A stretch of 64,000 nt of DNA from assembly GCF_013377535.1 (NCBI RefSeq), contig NZ_JABCJE010000001.1:124001-188000 (forward strand). Direction: 5' to 3'. The notes beneath the pieces are model-generated. The model was given only the letters and a program-made list of their open reading frames with translations, did not search any database and was not told the DNA's origin. Origin of the DNA: Donghicola mangrovi (GTDB lineage Bacteria; Pseudomonadota; Alphaproteobacteria; Rhodobacterales; Rhodobacteraceae). The position numbers and the translations under genes were made by a program. Below are positions 18,901 to 26,334 of this stretch, piece after piece; the stretch's first letter is position 1; each line of letters opens with the position of its first letter.

Positions 18901-19356
18901 GATCGGGCCGGTGATCACAACATCCGTCACCCGATCCCGCCAACCGCCGCGCACGACCTGAGGGTCCTCGGCGTCTTCGGGCAGGTCACTCACCTGATCC
19001 AAGGCGGCCTGAACCTCATCGACGGCGCGGTCGATATCGTAGTCTGGCTCGAATTCCAGAGTGACCGTCGCCCCGCCTTCGCGGCTCGAGGAAGTCGCGT
19101 CCGTCACACCTTCGACCGCCAGCAGGACAGGTTCCAGCACCTGAACGATGGCGCTGTCCACATCCTCGGCACCCGCGCCCTCCCACGTGATCGAGACGTC
19201 CAGATCATCGACCACCACATCGGGAAAGAACTGCGCCCGCATCTGCGGGATCGCCAGCACGCCAGAGGCCAGCAGGATCACCAGCAGCAGGTTCGCGGCG
19301 GTACGGTGGCGGGTAAAGTACGAGAGCAGCCCCCTGCCCTGACCAGCGCCCGTCAT
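15973..19356 (-). CDS. RND-family efflux permease
   Basis: A 1127-residue inner-membrane proton antiporter of the AcrB/HAE class. It has the two-fold repeat of one transmembrane helix, a large periplasmic loop, then five more helices; the helix-4 motif GIVVDDAIVVGEHADYRA holds the proton-relay aspartates, and GMSGIIINDSIVLVTTIDEYA is its counterpart in the second half. The C-terminus has extra hydrophobic helices (about 1040-1120) beyond the usual end, slightly unusual. It follows the adaptor gene by three bases. No outer-membrane channel gene is adjacent, so a distant TolC is presumed. Substrate is unknown. Confidence 0.93.
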   Translation of the reverse strand: MTGAGQGRGLLSYFTRHRTAANLLLVILLASGVLAIPQMRAQFFPDVVVDDLDVSITWEGAGAEDVDSAIVQVLEPVLLAVEGVTDATSSSREGGATVTLEFEPDYDIDRAVDEVQAALDQVSDLPEDAEDPQVVRGGWRDRVTDVVITGPIGVDQLARFADEFVIRLFDVGVTRTTIQGVAAPQTVIEVPSYQLIGHDLSMADIASAIAAEVSANPAGDVDSANARVRTGVEKRGADQIAAIVLQSNQDGTSLTIGDVADVRVEGVDRSRTYFVGGNPAITVRVDRSATGDAIKIQRQVEEVAAQMQATMPAGTSIDLIRTRAEAITGRLNILQENGLMGLGLVVGLLFLFLNARIALWVAAGIPVAMLSGIALMYAFGITINMISLFALIITLGIVVDDAIVVGEHADYRARKLREDAITASETAARRMLMPVFAATITTVTAFFGLVSIGGRFGELIADIPFTVIVVLVASLVECFLILPNHLAHGLSHTHKNHWYDWPSRQVNRGFVWVRERIFRRVMAGVVTLRYPVLALAIVLLASQAALFISGKVTWRFFNSPEQSSVSGNFAMMNGASRADSLEMMKELQRATEAVAKRFEEQHGANPVTYAVAEVGGNSGRAIAGAEDKDADLLGSIAVELVDADARPYSSFEFVAALQDEVRQHPLAEVVSFRGFRSGPGGDALDVQFYGSTAETLKAASEALKDALIQFPEVSAVEDNLAYDKQEMVLELTAQGQALGFDIEGLGQVIRNRLNGIEAASYPLGPRSATIRVELPDTEKTADFLDRMMMRTAQGEYVPLSDIVQVTRRDGFSTVRRENGIRLISITGDIAEDDPARAVEIQKILEEDILPRIASEYQVEFRLAGLSEQEDAFLSDARTGLTLVLLTIYLILAWVFSSWSRPLVVMSVIPFGLVGAVWGHYLWDVPMSMFTVVGLLGMSGIIINDSIVLVTTIDEYAAERGIIPSIIDGAAHRLRPVLLTTLTTVLGLAPLLYEKSADAQFLKPTVITLAYGLGFGMLLVLLVVPALIAIQSDIGRLIGSARMGLRARRVPVVQRGVVLTAGLIGLWGAVTLGWMAAMGHVLPAVAGVIPIEVGSLGAAFMVFAVGALALVAAGYLLTALMIGRRRAA

Positions 19357-19359
19357 CGC

Positions 19360-20805
19360 TTAGCTCCCCATCCGGCTTTCCAGCCGGTCGATGGTTTCCT
19401 TAGATACGGTTTTATGCGCAAGTTCCGATTTTATCCGTTCCTTAACCGCATCCGGCATTCTGGTATTCGCCTCGACAAAGGCGATCAGCGCGGCGCGGCG
19501 TTCATCGGTCAGTTCGACCATTTCGGGCGGGGTTTCGGGCTGCCCCAAGGCACGGACCTTGATCCCCGCCCCCAAGAGTGGCGTGCGTTCCGCCACCACG
19601 CGCTGACCGGCCAGCCCCTCGCCCCGCACCAGAACGGTATCGCCCTGACGGCGCAGCAGTTCGACGGGGATGACACCAAGGCGATCCTCGGCCCCCATCA
19701 CCAACACGGTCGGCAAGGCATCCACGGCGGTCGCGGGCAAGCGCACCACACGCTCCAAAGGCGGCTCCATGGTTTCCACGCGCACAAAGTCACCGGGTTT
19801 CAGGCCACGCGGGTCCTCGACCCGGGCGAACAACTGGCGGCCGCTCTGGCCTTCGGCAACGGCGGCGCTTGCGCGGGTCAAGGTCGCCTCGCGCTCGATA
19901 TTCCCGCCGGCCACGTCCATCACCACACGGGCGGGCGCGGTGCGCAACTGGCCATTTTCATCCAACAGACGCGCGAATTGTTCGGTCGAAACGCGGAAGC
20001 TGACCTCTAGCGCCATGGGGTCCACGACGGTCGCCAAGGCTTCGTTCTGGGACACGAGGCCACCTTCGACCACGTTCACGGCGGACAGGGCGCCATCGAA
20101 ACCGGCGCGGATCACGGTGTCGGCCAAGTCACGCTCGGCCTCATCCCGCGCGATGCGGGCTCGCGACAACGCGGTTTTCGCCAGATCAACGCGGGCCTCG
20201 GCATTGGCGAGGGCCTGACGCGACGACAAAACATTCGCGCTGGTCTGAGCGACCGCCAATTCAGCGGTTTCCACAGCCGAAGAACTGCCCACGCCCCGCT
20301 TCTGCAGGTCCAACTGGCGTTGCAGTGCCTTTTCCTGAAGCTGCGCCTGCCCTTGGGTCGCGGTCAGATCGTCCTGCGCCAGAACCAAGGCACGGTCGGC
20401 ATCGCGCACCTCGGCCTCGGCATCCAAAAGGTCGGCTTCGGCTCGGTGCATGGCAGCTTCGGCCTCGGCGGGGTCGATACGGGCCAGCACCTCTCCGGCG
20501 GTGACCAGACCACCGGCGACGAAATTCTCGGCCACCTCGACAACGGTTCCCGCGGCAGAGGCGCGGATTTCCAGCGTGCGACGGCTTTGGACCTGACCAA
20601 AGGCCTGCAGAACGGGGCGAATGGTTTCTGGGGTGGCCTCGACGATGTTCACGGCGAACACACGCTCTTGGGCAGCTTTGCCGCGCGGTTTTTCGGAGAG
20701 CTTGGCTTCAACGGCATCGCGCACCAGCGCCCCCGCCCATACCAAGAGCCCGACGGTCAACGCCGCCAGAAAGAGCCCTGTCATAGCCTGACGCAAGAAG
20801 CGCAT
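19360..20805 (-). CDS. RND efflux periplasmic adaptor (HlyD/membrane fusion protein)
   Basis: A 481-residue membrane-fusion protein: N-terminal anchor (residues 8-28), lipoyl halves (IRASAAGTVVEVAENFVAGG and RAGFDGALSAVNVVEGGLV), a long coiled-coil hairpin between them (about 80-190), then beta-barrel and membrane-proximal domains. It bridges the permease to an outer-membrane channel. ATG 20805 is preceded by GGGGGA; a longer frame from 20868 is unlikely. It is the first gene of the pump operon, and a TTGACA element lies upstream at 20916-20921. Confidence 0.9.
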   Translation of the reverse strand: MRFLRQAMTGLFLAALTVGLLVWAGALVRDAVEAKLSEKPRGKAAQERVFAVNIVEATPETIRPVLQAFGQVQSRRTLEIRASAAGTVVEVAENFVAGGLVTAGEVLARIDPAEAEAAMHRAEADLLDAEAEVRDADRALVLAQDDLTATQGQAQLQEKALQRQLDLQKRGVGSSSAVETAELAVAQTSANVLSSRQALANAEARVDLAKTALSRARIARDEAERDLADTVIRAGFDGALSAVNVVEGGLVSQNEALATVVDPMALEVSFRVSTEQFARLLDENGQLRTAPARVVMDVAGGNIEREATLTRASAAVAEGQSGRQLFARVEDPRGLKPGDFVRVETMEPPLERVVRLPATAVDALPTVLVMGAEDRLGVIPVELLRRQGDTVLVRGEGLAGQRVVAERTPLLGAGIKVRALGQPETPPEMVELTDERRAALIAFVEANTRMPDAVKERIKSELAHKTVSKETIDRLESRMGS

Positions 20806-20892
20806 GGCAATCCCCCCGATCACAAGAAGTTGTCCGCGAAAGAATAGGCGGCCAAAGGCATAAGCCAAGGCACAACCCTGTTACGGCGGGCA

Positions 20893-20921
20893 ACCGTCTT
20901 TCCGTCGCAGAAAAATGTCAA
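20893..20921 (-). promoter_or_regulatory. Candidate promoter of the RND pump operon
   Basis: On the minus strand a perfect TTGACA (20921-20916) is followed after 17 bases by GACGGT (20898-20893), a poor -10. The TTGACA shares the stop codon of the upstream NUDIX gene. Alphaproteobacterial promoters often have a strong -35 and a weak -10, so it is plausible but unproven. Confidence 0.4.
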
Positions 20922-21355
20922 ACCCCGAGTTGGGCTAACATCATCTGCATTTGGGGTAATACGGGGTACTGCGCCACTTGGGCGCGGGTCAGAAAGCCGA
21001 AACCGGCCCCTTCGCCCAAGCGGATGTCCGACGGCGCGATAAAACGGGTGCAGCGGTGGATGAACAGCGCCCCGTCCGCGCGGCGCGATGCGGGCAGCAC
21101 GGCCAGCGGTTCGAGTTCGGCGCGGGACAGTTGAATGCCCGTTTCCTCATCGAATTCGCGGATTGCGGCGGTGATCAGGTCTTCGCCCTCTTCGACGGCG
21201 CCGCCGAACATGCTCCACATTCCCGCACCTGCCACATGGGGCAGATCATCGCGCAACTGCATCAGAACGCGGCCATGCAGGTCAAAGGCAGCAACAACTG
21301 CCGCACGCCACCCGATGACTTCGGGGACGGGGCCAACTCGGACATAACTGTTCAT
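20918..21355 (-). CDS. NUDIX hydrolase
   Basis: A 145-residue NUDIX protein; the Nudix box GGAVEEGEDLITAAIREFDEE then TG-I matches GX5EX7REUXEEXGU fully, so the metal-binding glutamates are present. FDLHGRVLMQLRDDLPH precedes it. The substrate (a nucleoside diphosphate derivative or damaged nucleotide) cannot be read from sequence. The ATG at 21355 overlaps the moaB stop by four bases; longer readings within moaB are not credible. Third gene of the UDG-moaB-NUDIX operon; the coupling to a uracil-DNA glycosylase hints at nucleotide-pool or repair work. Confidence 0.88.
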   Translation of the reverse strand: MNSYVRVGPVPEVIGWRAAVVAAFDLHGRVLMQLRDDLPHVAGAGMWSMFGGAVEEGEDLITAAIREFDEETGIQLSRAELEPLAVLPASRRADGALFIHRCTRFIAPSDIRLGEGAGFGFLTRAQVAQYPVLPQMQMMLAQLGV

Positions 21356-21894
21356 TTGCGGCGCTTGTGCTCTTCGAGGCGGGGCATGATTTCGACGAAA
21401 TTGCAGGGACGATGGCGGTAATCGAGCTGCCATTTCAGGATCTCGTCCCAAGCATCCTTGCACGCCCCCGGGCTGCCCGGCAGAGCGAACATGTAGGTCC
21501 CGTTGGCAACACCGCCCGTCGCGCGGCTCTGGACCGCCGAGGTGCCGATCTTCTGCATCGAGATCATGGTAAAGACCGTCCCGAAGGCGTCGATCTCTTT
21601 CTCATACACATCACGGTGGGCTTCGACGGTCACATCGCGCCCCGTCAGGCCCGTCCCGCCGGTCGAGATGACCACGTCGATATGGGGGGTCTCGCTCCAC
21701 ATGCGCAGGTGGGCGGCGATTTCGGCCCGTTCGTCGCGCACGATCATGCGGTCGGCCAGAATGTGGCCCGCTTCCTTGATACGCTCGACCAGAACATCAC
21801 CGCTGCGGTCCTGATCCAGCGAACGGGTGTCGCTGACGGTCAGAACGGCGATGCGGACGGGGATGAATTCCTTGGTCTCGTCGATGCGGCTCAT
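21352..21894 (-). CDS. moaB: Molybdenum cofactor biosynthesis protein MoaB
   Basis: A 180-residue MogA/MoaB-type molybdopterin adenylyltransferase fold, activating molybdopterin for metal insertion. IAVLTVSDTRSLDQDRSGD (about 15-33) and VVISTGGTGLTGRDVT are the signature segments, and GSPGACKDAWDEIL is in the C-terminal part. It overlaps the upstream UDG gene and the downstream NUDIX gene by four bases each. moaD and moaE are found 12 kb away, so Moco genes are scattered. Confidence 0.92.
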   Translation of the reverse strand: MSRIDETKEFIPVRIAVLTVSDTRSLDQDRSGDVLVERIKEAGHILADRMIVRDERAEIAAHLRMWSETPHIDVVISTGGTGLTGRDVTVEAHRDVYEKEIDAFGTVFTMISMQKIGTSAVQSRATGGVANGTYMFALPGSPGACKDAWDEILKWQLDYRHRPCNFVEIMPRLEEHKRRK

Positions 21895-22697
21895 GGCTTG
21901 GCTCTTTCGTTCAGGTGGGCGCGCAGGGTCAGAAGATCGGCCCAGGCCTCGCGCTTGGCGGCGGGGTTGCGCAGCAGAAAGGCGGGGTGGAACATGGGCA
22001 GCGCGGGCCGGTCAAAGGCCTGCGTGAATTCCCCGCGCAGGCGCGTGATGCCCCGTTTCCCCAGCGCCGCCTGACAAGAGATATTCCCCATCAAGACAAT
22101 CACATCGGGCTTGGCCAACTGCACATGACGCTGCACAAACGGCATCATCATCGCGATTTCCTGCGGCAAGGGATCACGGTTCTGGGGCGGCCGCCACGGC
22201 AGGACATTGGTGATATAGACCCCGTCCGCGCCTGTCGCCCGCCGGTCCAGCCCGATCGCAGCCAGCATCCGGTCCAACAGTTGCCCCGCCCGCCCGACAA
22301 AAGGCAGACCTTCGCGGTCCTCGTCCCGTCCAGGCGCCTCGCCGAGAATCATCACGCGAGCCCCGGGGGTGCCATCGGCAAAGACCAGCTGCTTCGCGCC
22401 GCGCTTCAGGTCGCACAGGTCGAACGCCTCCATCGCGGCGCGCAAGGCCCCCAGATCGGCGCAGCCACCAGCCGCAGCAGATGCCTCGACCACCGGGTCT
22501 TTTTCAGGGAGGCGAGGCGGAGGTGCGGCCGGTTTGGGCGGCAAACCGGTGATTTGGGGCCGTTCGGGGGCTGCTGCGGCCTCTTCGGCGGCGGCGAAAC
22601 GGTCGATGGGGTCATCGCACACGGCATCCGTCACGCCAGCCTCGAGCTGCCATGCCAGCGCCGCCAATGCGGCATGAGAATCCCAGTGTTCTTCCAT
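21891..22697 (-). CDS. Uracil-DNA glycosylase, family 4-like without Fe-S cysteines
   Basis: A 268-residue protein with the family 4/5 uracil-DNA glycosylase core: GEAPGRDEDREGLPFVGRAGQ (about 119-139; this starts the water-activating loop), ITNVLPWRPPQNRDP, and MFHPAFLLRNP near the C-terminus. The N-terminal ~75 residues are Ala/Pro/Glu-rich and variable. Family 4 enzymes bind 4Fe-4S through four cysteines; here the first CxxC is FDLC and the later pair is absent, so no cluster is expected. ATG 22697 is chosen over TTG 22706; neither has a clear ribosome site. First gene of a three-gene operon. Confidence 0.88.
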   Translation of the reverse strand: MEEHWDSHAALAALAWQLEAGVTDAVCDDPIDRFAAAEEAAAAPERPQITGLPPKPAAPPPRLPEKDPVVEASAAAGGCADLGALRAAMEAFDLCDLKRGAKQLVFADGTPGARVMILGEAPGRDEDREGLPFVGRAGQLLDRMLAAIGLDRRATGADGVYITNVLPWRPPQNRDPLPQEIAMMMPFVQRHVQLAKPDVIVLMGNISCQAALGKRGITRLRGEFTQAFDRPALPMFHPAFLLRNPAAKREAWADLLTLRAHLNERAKP

Positions 22698-22798
22698 ACC
22701 GCGCAAGCTAGGGGCGCTTTCGTGCCGCGTAAAGGGACCGTGAGCCTTGCCGCAGCCCGAAGCCCTGCTATACCGTGCGCAATATCTACGGAGGTTCC

Positions 22799-23755
22799 AT
22801 GAGTTTCGCTCACGCCCATCTGCTGGGAATCGAACAGCTGAACCCGTTCGACATCATCACTTTGCTTGATCTGGCCGAGACCTACGTCGATCTGAACCGG
22901 CGCGACGTCAAGCATTCGGATGCGTTGACCGGCCTGACCCAGATCAACATGTTCTTTGAAAACTCGACCCGCACGCAGGCCAGTTTCGAACTGGCGGGCA
23001 AACGGTTGGGCGCGGACGTGATGAACATGTCCATGCAGGCCAGCTCGATCAAAAAGGGCGAGACCCTGATCGACACCGCGATGACCCTGAACGCCATGCA
23101 CCCCGACCTGCTGGTCGTGCGTCACCCCCACTCCGGTGCGGTCGACCTGCTGGCACAAAAGGTCAATTGCGCGGTCTTGAACGCCGGCGATGGCAAGCAC
23201 GAGCACCCCACTCAGGCCCTGCTGGATGCCCTGACCATCCGCCGCGCCAAAGGCCGCCTTCAGCGCCTGAACATCGCGATCTGCGGGGACATCGCCCACA
23301 GCCGCGTAGCGCGCTCGAACATCCTGCTCTTGGGCAAGATGGAAAACCGCATCCGCCTGATCGGGCCGCCTACCCTGCTGCCCTCGCCCTTCAAGGATTT
23401 CGGCGTCGAGGTTTACGACGACATGCGCGAAGGCCTGAAGGATGTGGACGTGGTCATGATGCTGCGCCTTCAGAAGGAACGGATGGATGGCGGTTTCATC
23501 CCCTCGGAGCGTGAATACTATCACCGCTACGGTCTGGATGCGGAAAAGCTGTCCTATGCCAAGCCGGACGCGATCGTCATGCACCCCGGCCCGATGAACC
23601 GCGGCGTGGAAATCGACGGCGAGATTGCCGACGACATCAACCGCAGCGTCATTCAGGAACAGGTGGAAATGGGAGTCGCCGTGCGTATGGCCGCGATGGA
23701 CCTTCTGGCTCGCAACCTGCGCGCCCGCCGCGCCGAAAAGGGCGTGATGGTATGA
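22799..23755 (+). CDS. pyrB: Aspartate carbamoyltransferase catalytic chain
   Basis: A 318-residue enzyme condensing carbamoyl phosphate with aspartate, the committed step of pyrimidine synthesis. The phosphate loop [13 protein letters not shown] (about 52-64), the KKGET loop, [10 protein letters not shown] and MHPGPMNRG are intact. ATG 22799 has ACGGAGG five bases upstream, ruling out the in-frame upstream start. There is no pyrI regulatory-chain gene. It is followed, with a four-base overlap, by an anchored unknown and then by a PyrC-like gene lacking metal ligands, the arrangement of ATCases that need an inactive dihydroorotase partner. Confidence 0.95.
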   Translation: MSFAHAHLLGIEQLNPFDIITLLDLAETYVDLNRRDVKHSDALTGLTQINMFFENSTRTQASFELAGKRLGADVMNMSMQASSIKKGETLIDTAMTLNAMHPDLLVVRHPHSGAVDLLAQKVNCAVLNAGDGKHEHPTQALLDALTIRRAKGRLQRLNIAICGDIAHSRVARSNILLLGKMENRIRLIGPPTLLPSPFKDFGVEVYDDMREGLKDVDVVMMLRLQKERMDGGFIPSEREYYHRYGLDAEKLSYAKPDAIVMHPGPMNRGVEIDGEIADDINRSVIQEQVEMGVAVRMAAMDLLARNLRARRAEKGVMV

Positions 23756-24282
23756 CGCGGACGCTTCACATCAAACAGAACGAAGCCGGTGCCGTCCGTG
23801 TCTTTGCGCTGTCGATGGATGCAGCCGAGGTCCAGCCCTATCTGGAAAATAACGCGCTGGTCGCGGGATTGCTGGGGCTCGACCTGATCGATCCCCAGTA
23901 CATCGAGGTCTTCCCCATCAGCGACCTCGAGGGGTTCGGTCTGGTCAGCTATCTGTCCGAAGGCCAAGGCATCCCCGAAGACATGCTGGCCCCCGACCGC
24001 GCCCGTTTGGCCGCGCTGGACGGCCATGTGCTGATCGTGATGTCCGCGGCCTTTGCGGGCCGTGCCCATGATTTGACGCTGGACCCGCGCCTAACCCTGA
24101 TCGGTGAATATACCGAGGAAACGCCCCCCGTCGTGTTCGACACCCTGCCCAAGGAATCCTCGGCGGGTGTGCTGACCGGCGTGGACACCGGCCCTGTCGC
24201 ACAGCGCCGCAAGTTTCCCACCATTATCGCTCTTATTCTCCTCGCGGTGCTGATCGCGCTAGCCCTGTGGCTGGCCGCCTGA
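23752..24282 (+). CDS. Tail-anchored unknown protein between pyrB and pyrC-like gene
   Basis: A 176-residue protein with no signal peptide, a soluble domain of about 145 residues (beginning [20 protein letters not shown]), and one C-terminal transmembrane helix ([22 protein letters not shown]) preceded by RRK, so the bulk should face the cytoplasm. I do not recognise the soluble domain. It overlaps pyrB by four bases, so it is expressed with the pyrimidine genes. A role in anchoring or regulating the ATCase complex is conceivable, but only from position. Confidence 0.8.
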   Translation: MTRTLHIKQNEAGAVRVFALSMDAAEVQPYLENNALVAGLLGLDLIDPQYIEVFPISDLEGFGLVSYLSEGQGIPEDMLAPDRARLAALDGHVLIVMSAAFAGRAHDLTLDPRLTLIGEYTEETPPVVFDTLPKESSAGVLTGVDTGPVAQRRKFPTIIALILLAVLIALALWLAA

Positions 24283-24313
24283 TCGCGCCCCCTACCTGAA
24301 CGGACCCTGCGGC

Positions 24314-25597
24314 ATGACCACTCTGCTTACCAACGCCCGCCTGATCGACCCCGAAGCAGGCACCGATTATCGCGGCTGGCTGGCCTTTGACGGCGGCCGC
24401 ATTCTGGCCACCGGCAAAGAGGGCGCGGCCCCTGCCCCGCGTGTGGACCAGACCTTTGACTGCGACGGGCTTTGCGTGGCCCCCGGCATCGTGGATATCG
24501 GGGTCAAGGTCTGCGAGCCCGGCGAGCGCCACAAAGAAAGCTTCAAGACCGCAGGTCTGGCGGCGGCCGCAGGCGGCGTGACCACCATCGTCACCCGCCC
24601 CGACACCAACCCCGTCATCGACACCCCCGAGACGCTCGAATTCGTCACCCGCCGCGCCCGCGAAGTCACCCCCGTCCGCATGCACCCCATGGCCGCCCTG
24701 ACCAAAGGACTGCGCGGAGACGAGATGACCGAGATCGGCTTCCTCCAAGACGCAGGCGCTGTGGCCTTCACCGACACCACCCGCGTCGTCCAGAACACCA
24801 AAGTCCTGAGCCGCGCCCTGACCTATGCCCGCAGCCTGAACGCTCTGGTCATCGGTCACCCGCAGGAACCGGGCCTGTCCGCGGGCAGCTGCATCACCGG
24901 CGGCAAATTCGCCACCCTGCGCGGCTTGCCCGGCGTCAGCCCGATGGCCGAACGCATGGGGCTGGACCGCGACATCGCCCTGCTGGAGATGACCGGCGCG
25001 AAATACCACGCCGACCAGATCACCACCGCCCGTGCCCTGCCCGCACTGGAACGCGCCAAGAAGAACGGTCTGGACATCACCGCCGGCATCTCGATCCACC
25101 ACCTGACACTTAACGTGCTGGACATCGCGGACTATCGCACCTTCTTCAAAGTCACGCCGCCGCTGCGCGACGAAGAGGACCGCCAAGCAGTGATCGAAGC
25201 GGTCGCTTCGGGCCTGATCGACATCGTCTGTTCGATGCACACCCCGCAGGACGAAGAATCGAAACGCCTGCCGTTCGAGGAAGCCGCAAGCGGTGCCGTC
25301 GGTCTGGAAACCCTGCTGCCCGCCGCGATGCGCCTGTACCACGCGGGCCAACTGGACCTGCCGACCCTGTTCCGCGCCATGTCGCTGAACCCGTCCAAGC
25401 GCCTTGGACTGCCCTCGGGCCGCCTGTCCGCCGATGCCCCCGCCGATCTGGTGGTCTTTGATCCCGACGCACCCTTCGTGCTGGACCGCAGCCGCCTGAA
25501 CTCGAAATCCAAGAACACCCCCTTTGACGGTGCCCGCATGGAAGGCCGCGTCCGCGCCACCATCGTCGGCGGCACCTTCGTTTACGGAGCGCTCTGA
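24314..25597 (+). CDS. Dihydroorotase-like protein, probably non-catalytic (PyrC')
   Basis: A 427-residue amidohydrolase-fold protein homologous to class I dihydroorotase. The usual zinc motif DxHxHxRxPG is VDIGVKVCEPG (60-70): both histidines (positions 63, 65) and the substrate arginine (67) are replaced. The late DHAPH motif reads SMHTPQ, losing the catalytic aspartate. GISIHHLTLN and the fold-defining segments remain. It therefore resembles the inactive PyrC' chains that hold aspartate carbamoyltransferase in its assembly, and a true dihydroorotase should be encoded elsewhere. Automated annotation would call it pyrC. Gene order pyrB-X-pyrC'-plsY with plsY starting one base after its stop. 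Confidence 0.9.
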   Translation: MTTLLTNARLIDPEAGTDYRGWLAFDGGRILATGKEGAAPAPRVDQTFDCDGLCVAPGIVDIGVKVCEPGERHKESFKTAGLAAAAGGVTTIVTRPDTNPVIDTPETLEFVTRRAREVTPVRMHPMAALTKGLRGDEMTEIGFLQDAGAVAFTDTTRVVQNTKVLSRALTYARSLNALVIGHPQEPGLSAGSCITGGKFATLRGLPGVSPMAERMGLDRDIALLEMTGAKYHADQITTARALPALERAKKNGLDITAGISIHHLTLNVLDIADYRTFFKVTPPLRDEEDRQAVIEAVASGLIDIVCSMHTPQDEESKRLPFEEAASGAVGLETLLPAAMRLYHAGQLDLPTLFRAMSLNPSKRLGLPSGRLSADAPADLVVFDPDAPFVLDRSRLNSKSKNTPFDGARMEGRVRATIVGGTFVYGAL

Positions 25598-25598
25598 C

Positions 25599-26207
25599 AT
25601 GTTGCCTGACTTCACCTCTGCCCCGACCCTTCTGGCCGCTGCAGCGGTGCTTGGCTACCTGTTCGGCTCGATCCCGTTCGGTCTGGTGATCGCGCGGATG
25701 TGCGGGCTGGGGGATCTGCGCAAGATCGGGTCTGGCAACATAGGCGCGACCAACGTCCTGCGCACGGGGAACAAACCCGCCGCCGCGGCCACTCTGGTTC
25801 TGGACAGCGGCAAGGGTGCCATCGCCGTCCTGATCGCCCGCTACCTGATTGGCCCCGATGCAGCCCAAATCGCGGGTCTGGCGGCATTCTTCGGTCACTG
25901 CTTCCCGATCTGGCTCAAGTTCAAGGGCGGCAAAGGCGTGGCCACCTATCTGGGCACCATGCTGGCCCTGTTCTGGCCCGTAGGAATCGCCTGCTGCCTA
26001 ACCTGGCTCGCCACGGCAAAGACCCTGAAAATCTCGTCCCTGTCGGCACTGGTCGCCGCAGCCTTGGGTCCCGTCTGGGCCTATGTGCTGGGGGCGCCGG
26101 AAATAGCGGGCCTCGCCATCGCGCTGGCAATCCTGATCTACTACCGACACAGCGCCAATATCTCGCGCCTACTGGCAGGGACCGAACCAAAAATCGGCCA
26201 AAAGTAA
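25599..26207 (+). CDS. plsY: Acyl-phosphate:glycerol-3-phosphate acyltransferase PlsY
   Basis: A 202-residue inner-membrane enzyme making lysophosphatidic acid from acyl phosphate, the first step of phospholipid synthesis. Five hydrophobic segments are visible, with the three cytoplasmic motifs GYLFGSIPFGLVIAR, GSGNIGATNVLRTG and FKGGKGVATYLG. Length is normal for the family. ATG 25599 directly follows the upstream stop (TGACATG). A strong terminator follows, so it ends the pyr operon. Confidence 0.94.
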   Translation: MLPDFTSAPTLLAAAAVLGYLFGSIPFGLVIARMCGLGDLRKIGSGNIGATNVLRTGNKPAAAATLVLDSGKGAIAVLIARYLIGPDAAQIAGLAAFFGHCFPIWLKFKGGKGVATYLGTMLALFWPVGIACCLTWLATAKTLKISSLSALVAAALGPVWAYVLGAPEIAGLAIALAILIYYRHSANISRLLAGTEPKIGQK

Positions 26208-26208
26208 C

Positions 26209-26243
26209 AAAAGCGCCAAGGGTCCGACCCAAGGCGCTTTTTT
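26209..26243 (+). terminator. Rho-independent terminator of the pyrB-plsY operon
   Basis: AAAAGCGCC (26209-26217) pairs with GGCGCTTTT (26233-26241), with an inner GGGT/ACCC extension, and the arm runs into TTTTTT. It begins two bases after the plsY stop. Confidence 0.9.
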
Positions 26244-26253
26244 CATGGCTTCG

Positions 26254-26316
26254 GATTTTTGAGTATTTGAAGCAAAGAAGAAATCGGCTTTCTTTTTGCT
26301 CTAAATACTCAATATC
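26254..26316. repeat. Paired GAGTATTT...CAAAG elements as an inverted repeat, copy 2
   Basis: Two ~30-base imperfect arms face each other: one with TTGAGTATTTGAAGCAAAG (plus strand, 26259-26277) and its mirror, which on the minus strand reads TATTGAGTATTTAGAGCAAA. Together they form a hairpin of about 63 bases between the converging plsY and gshA genes, so it may act as a bidirectional terminator beyond the first one. Confidence 0.6.
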
Positions 26317-26334
26317 CCGCGGCCAGCCACAGTC

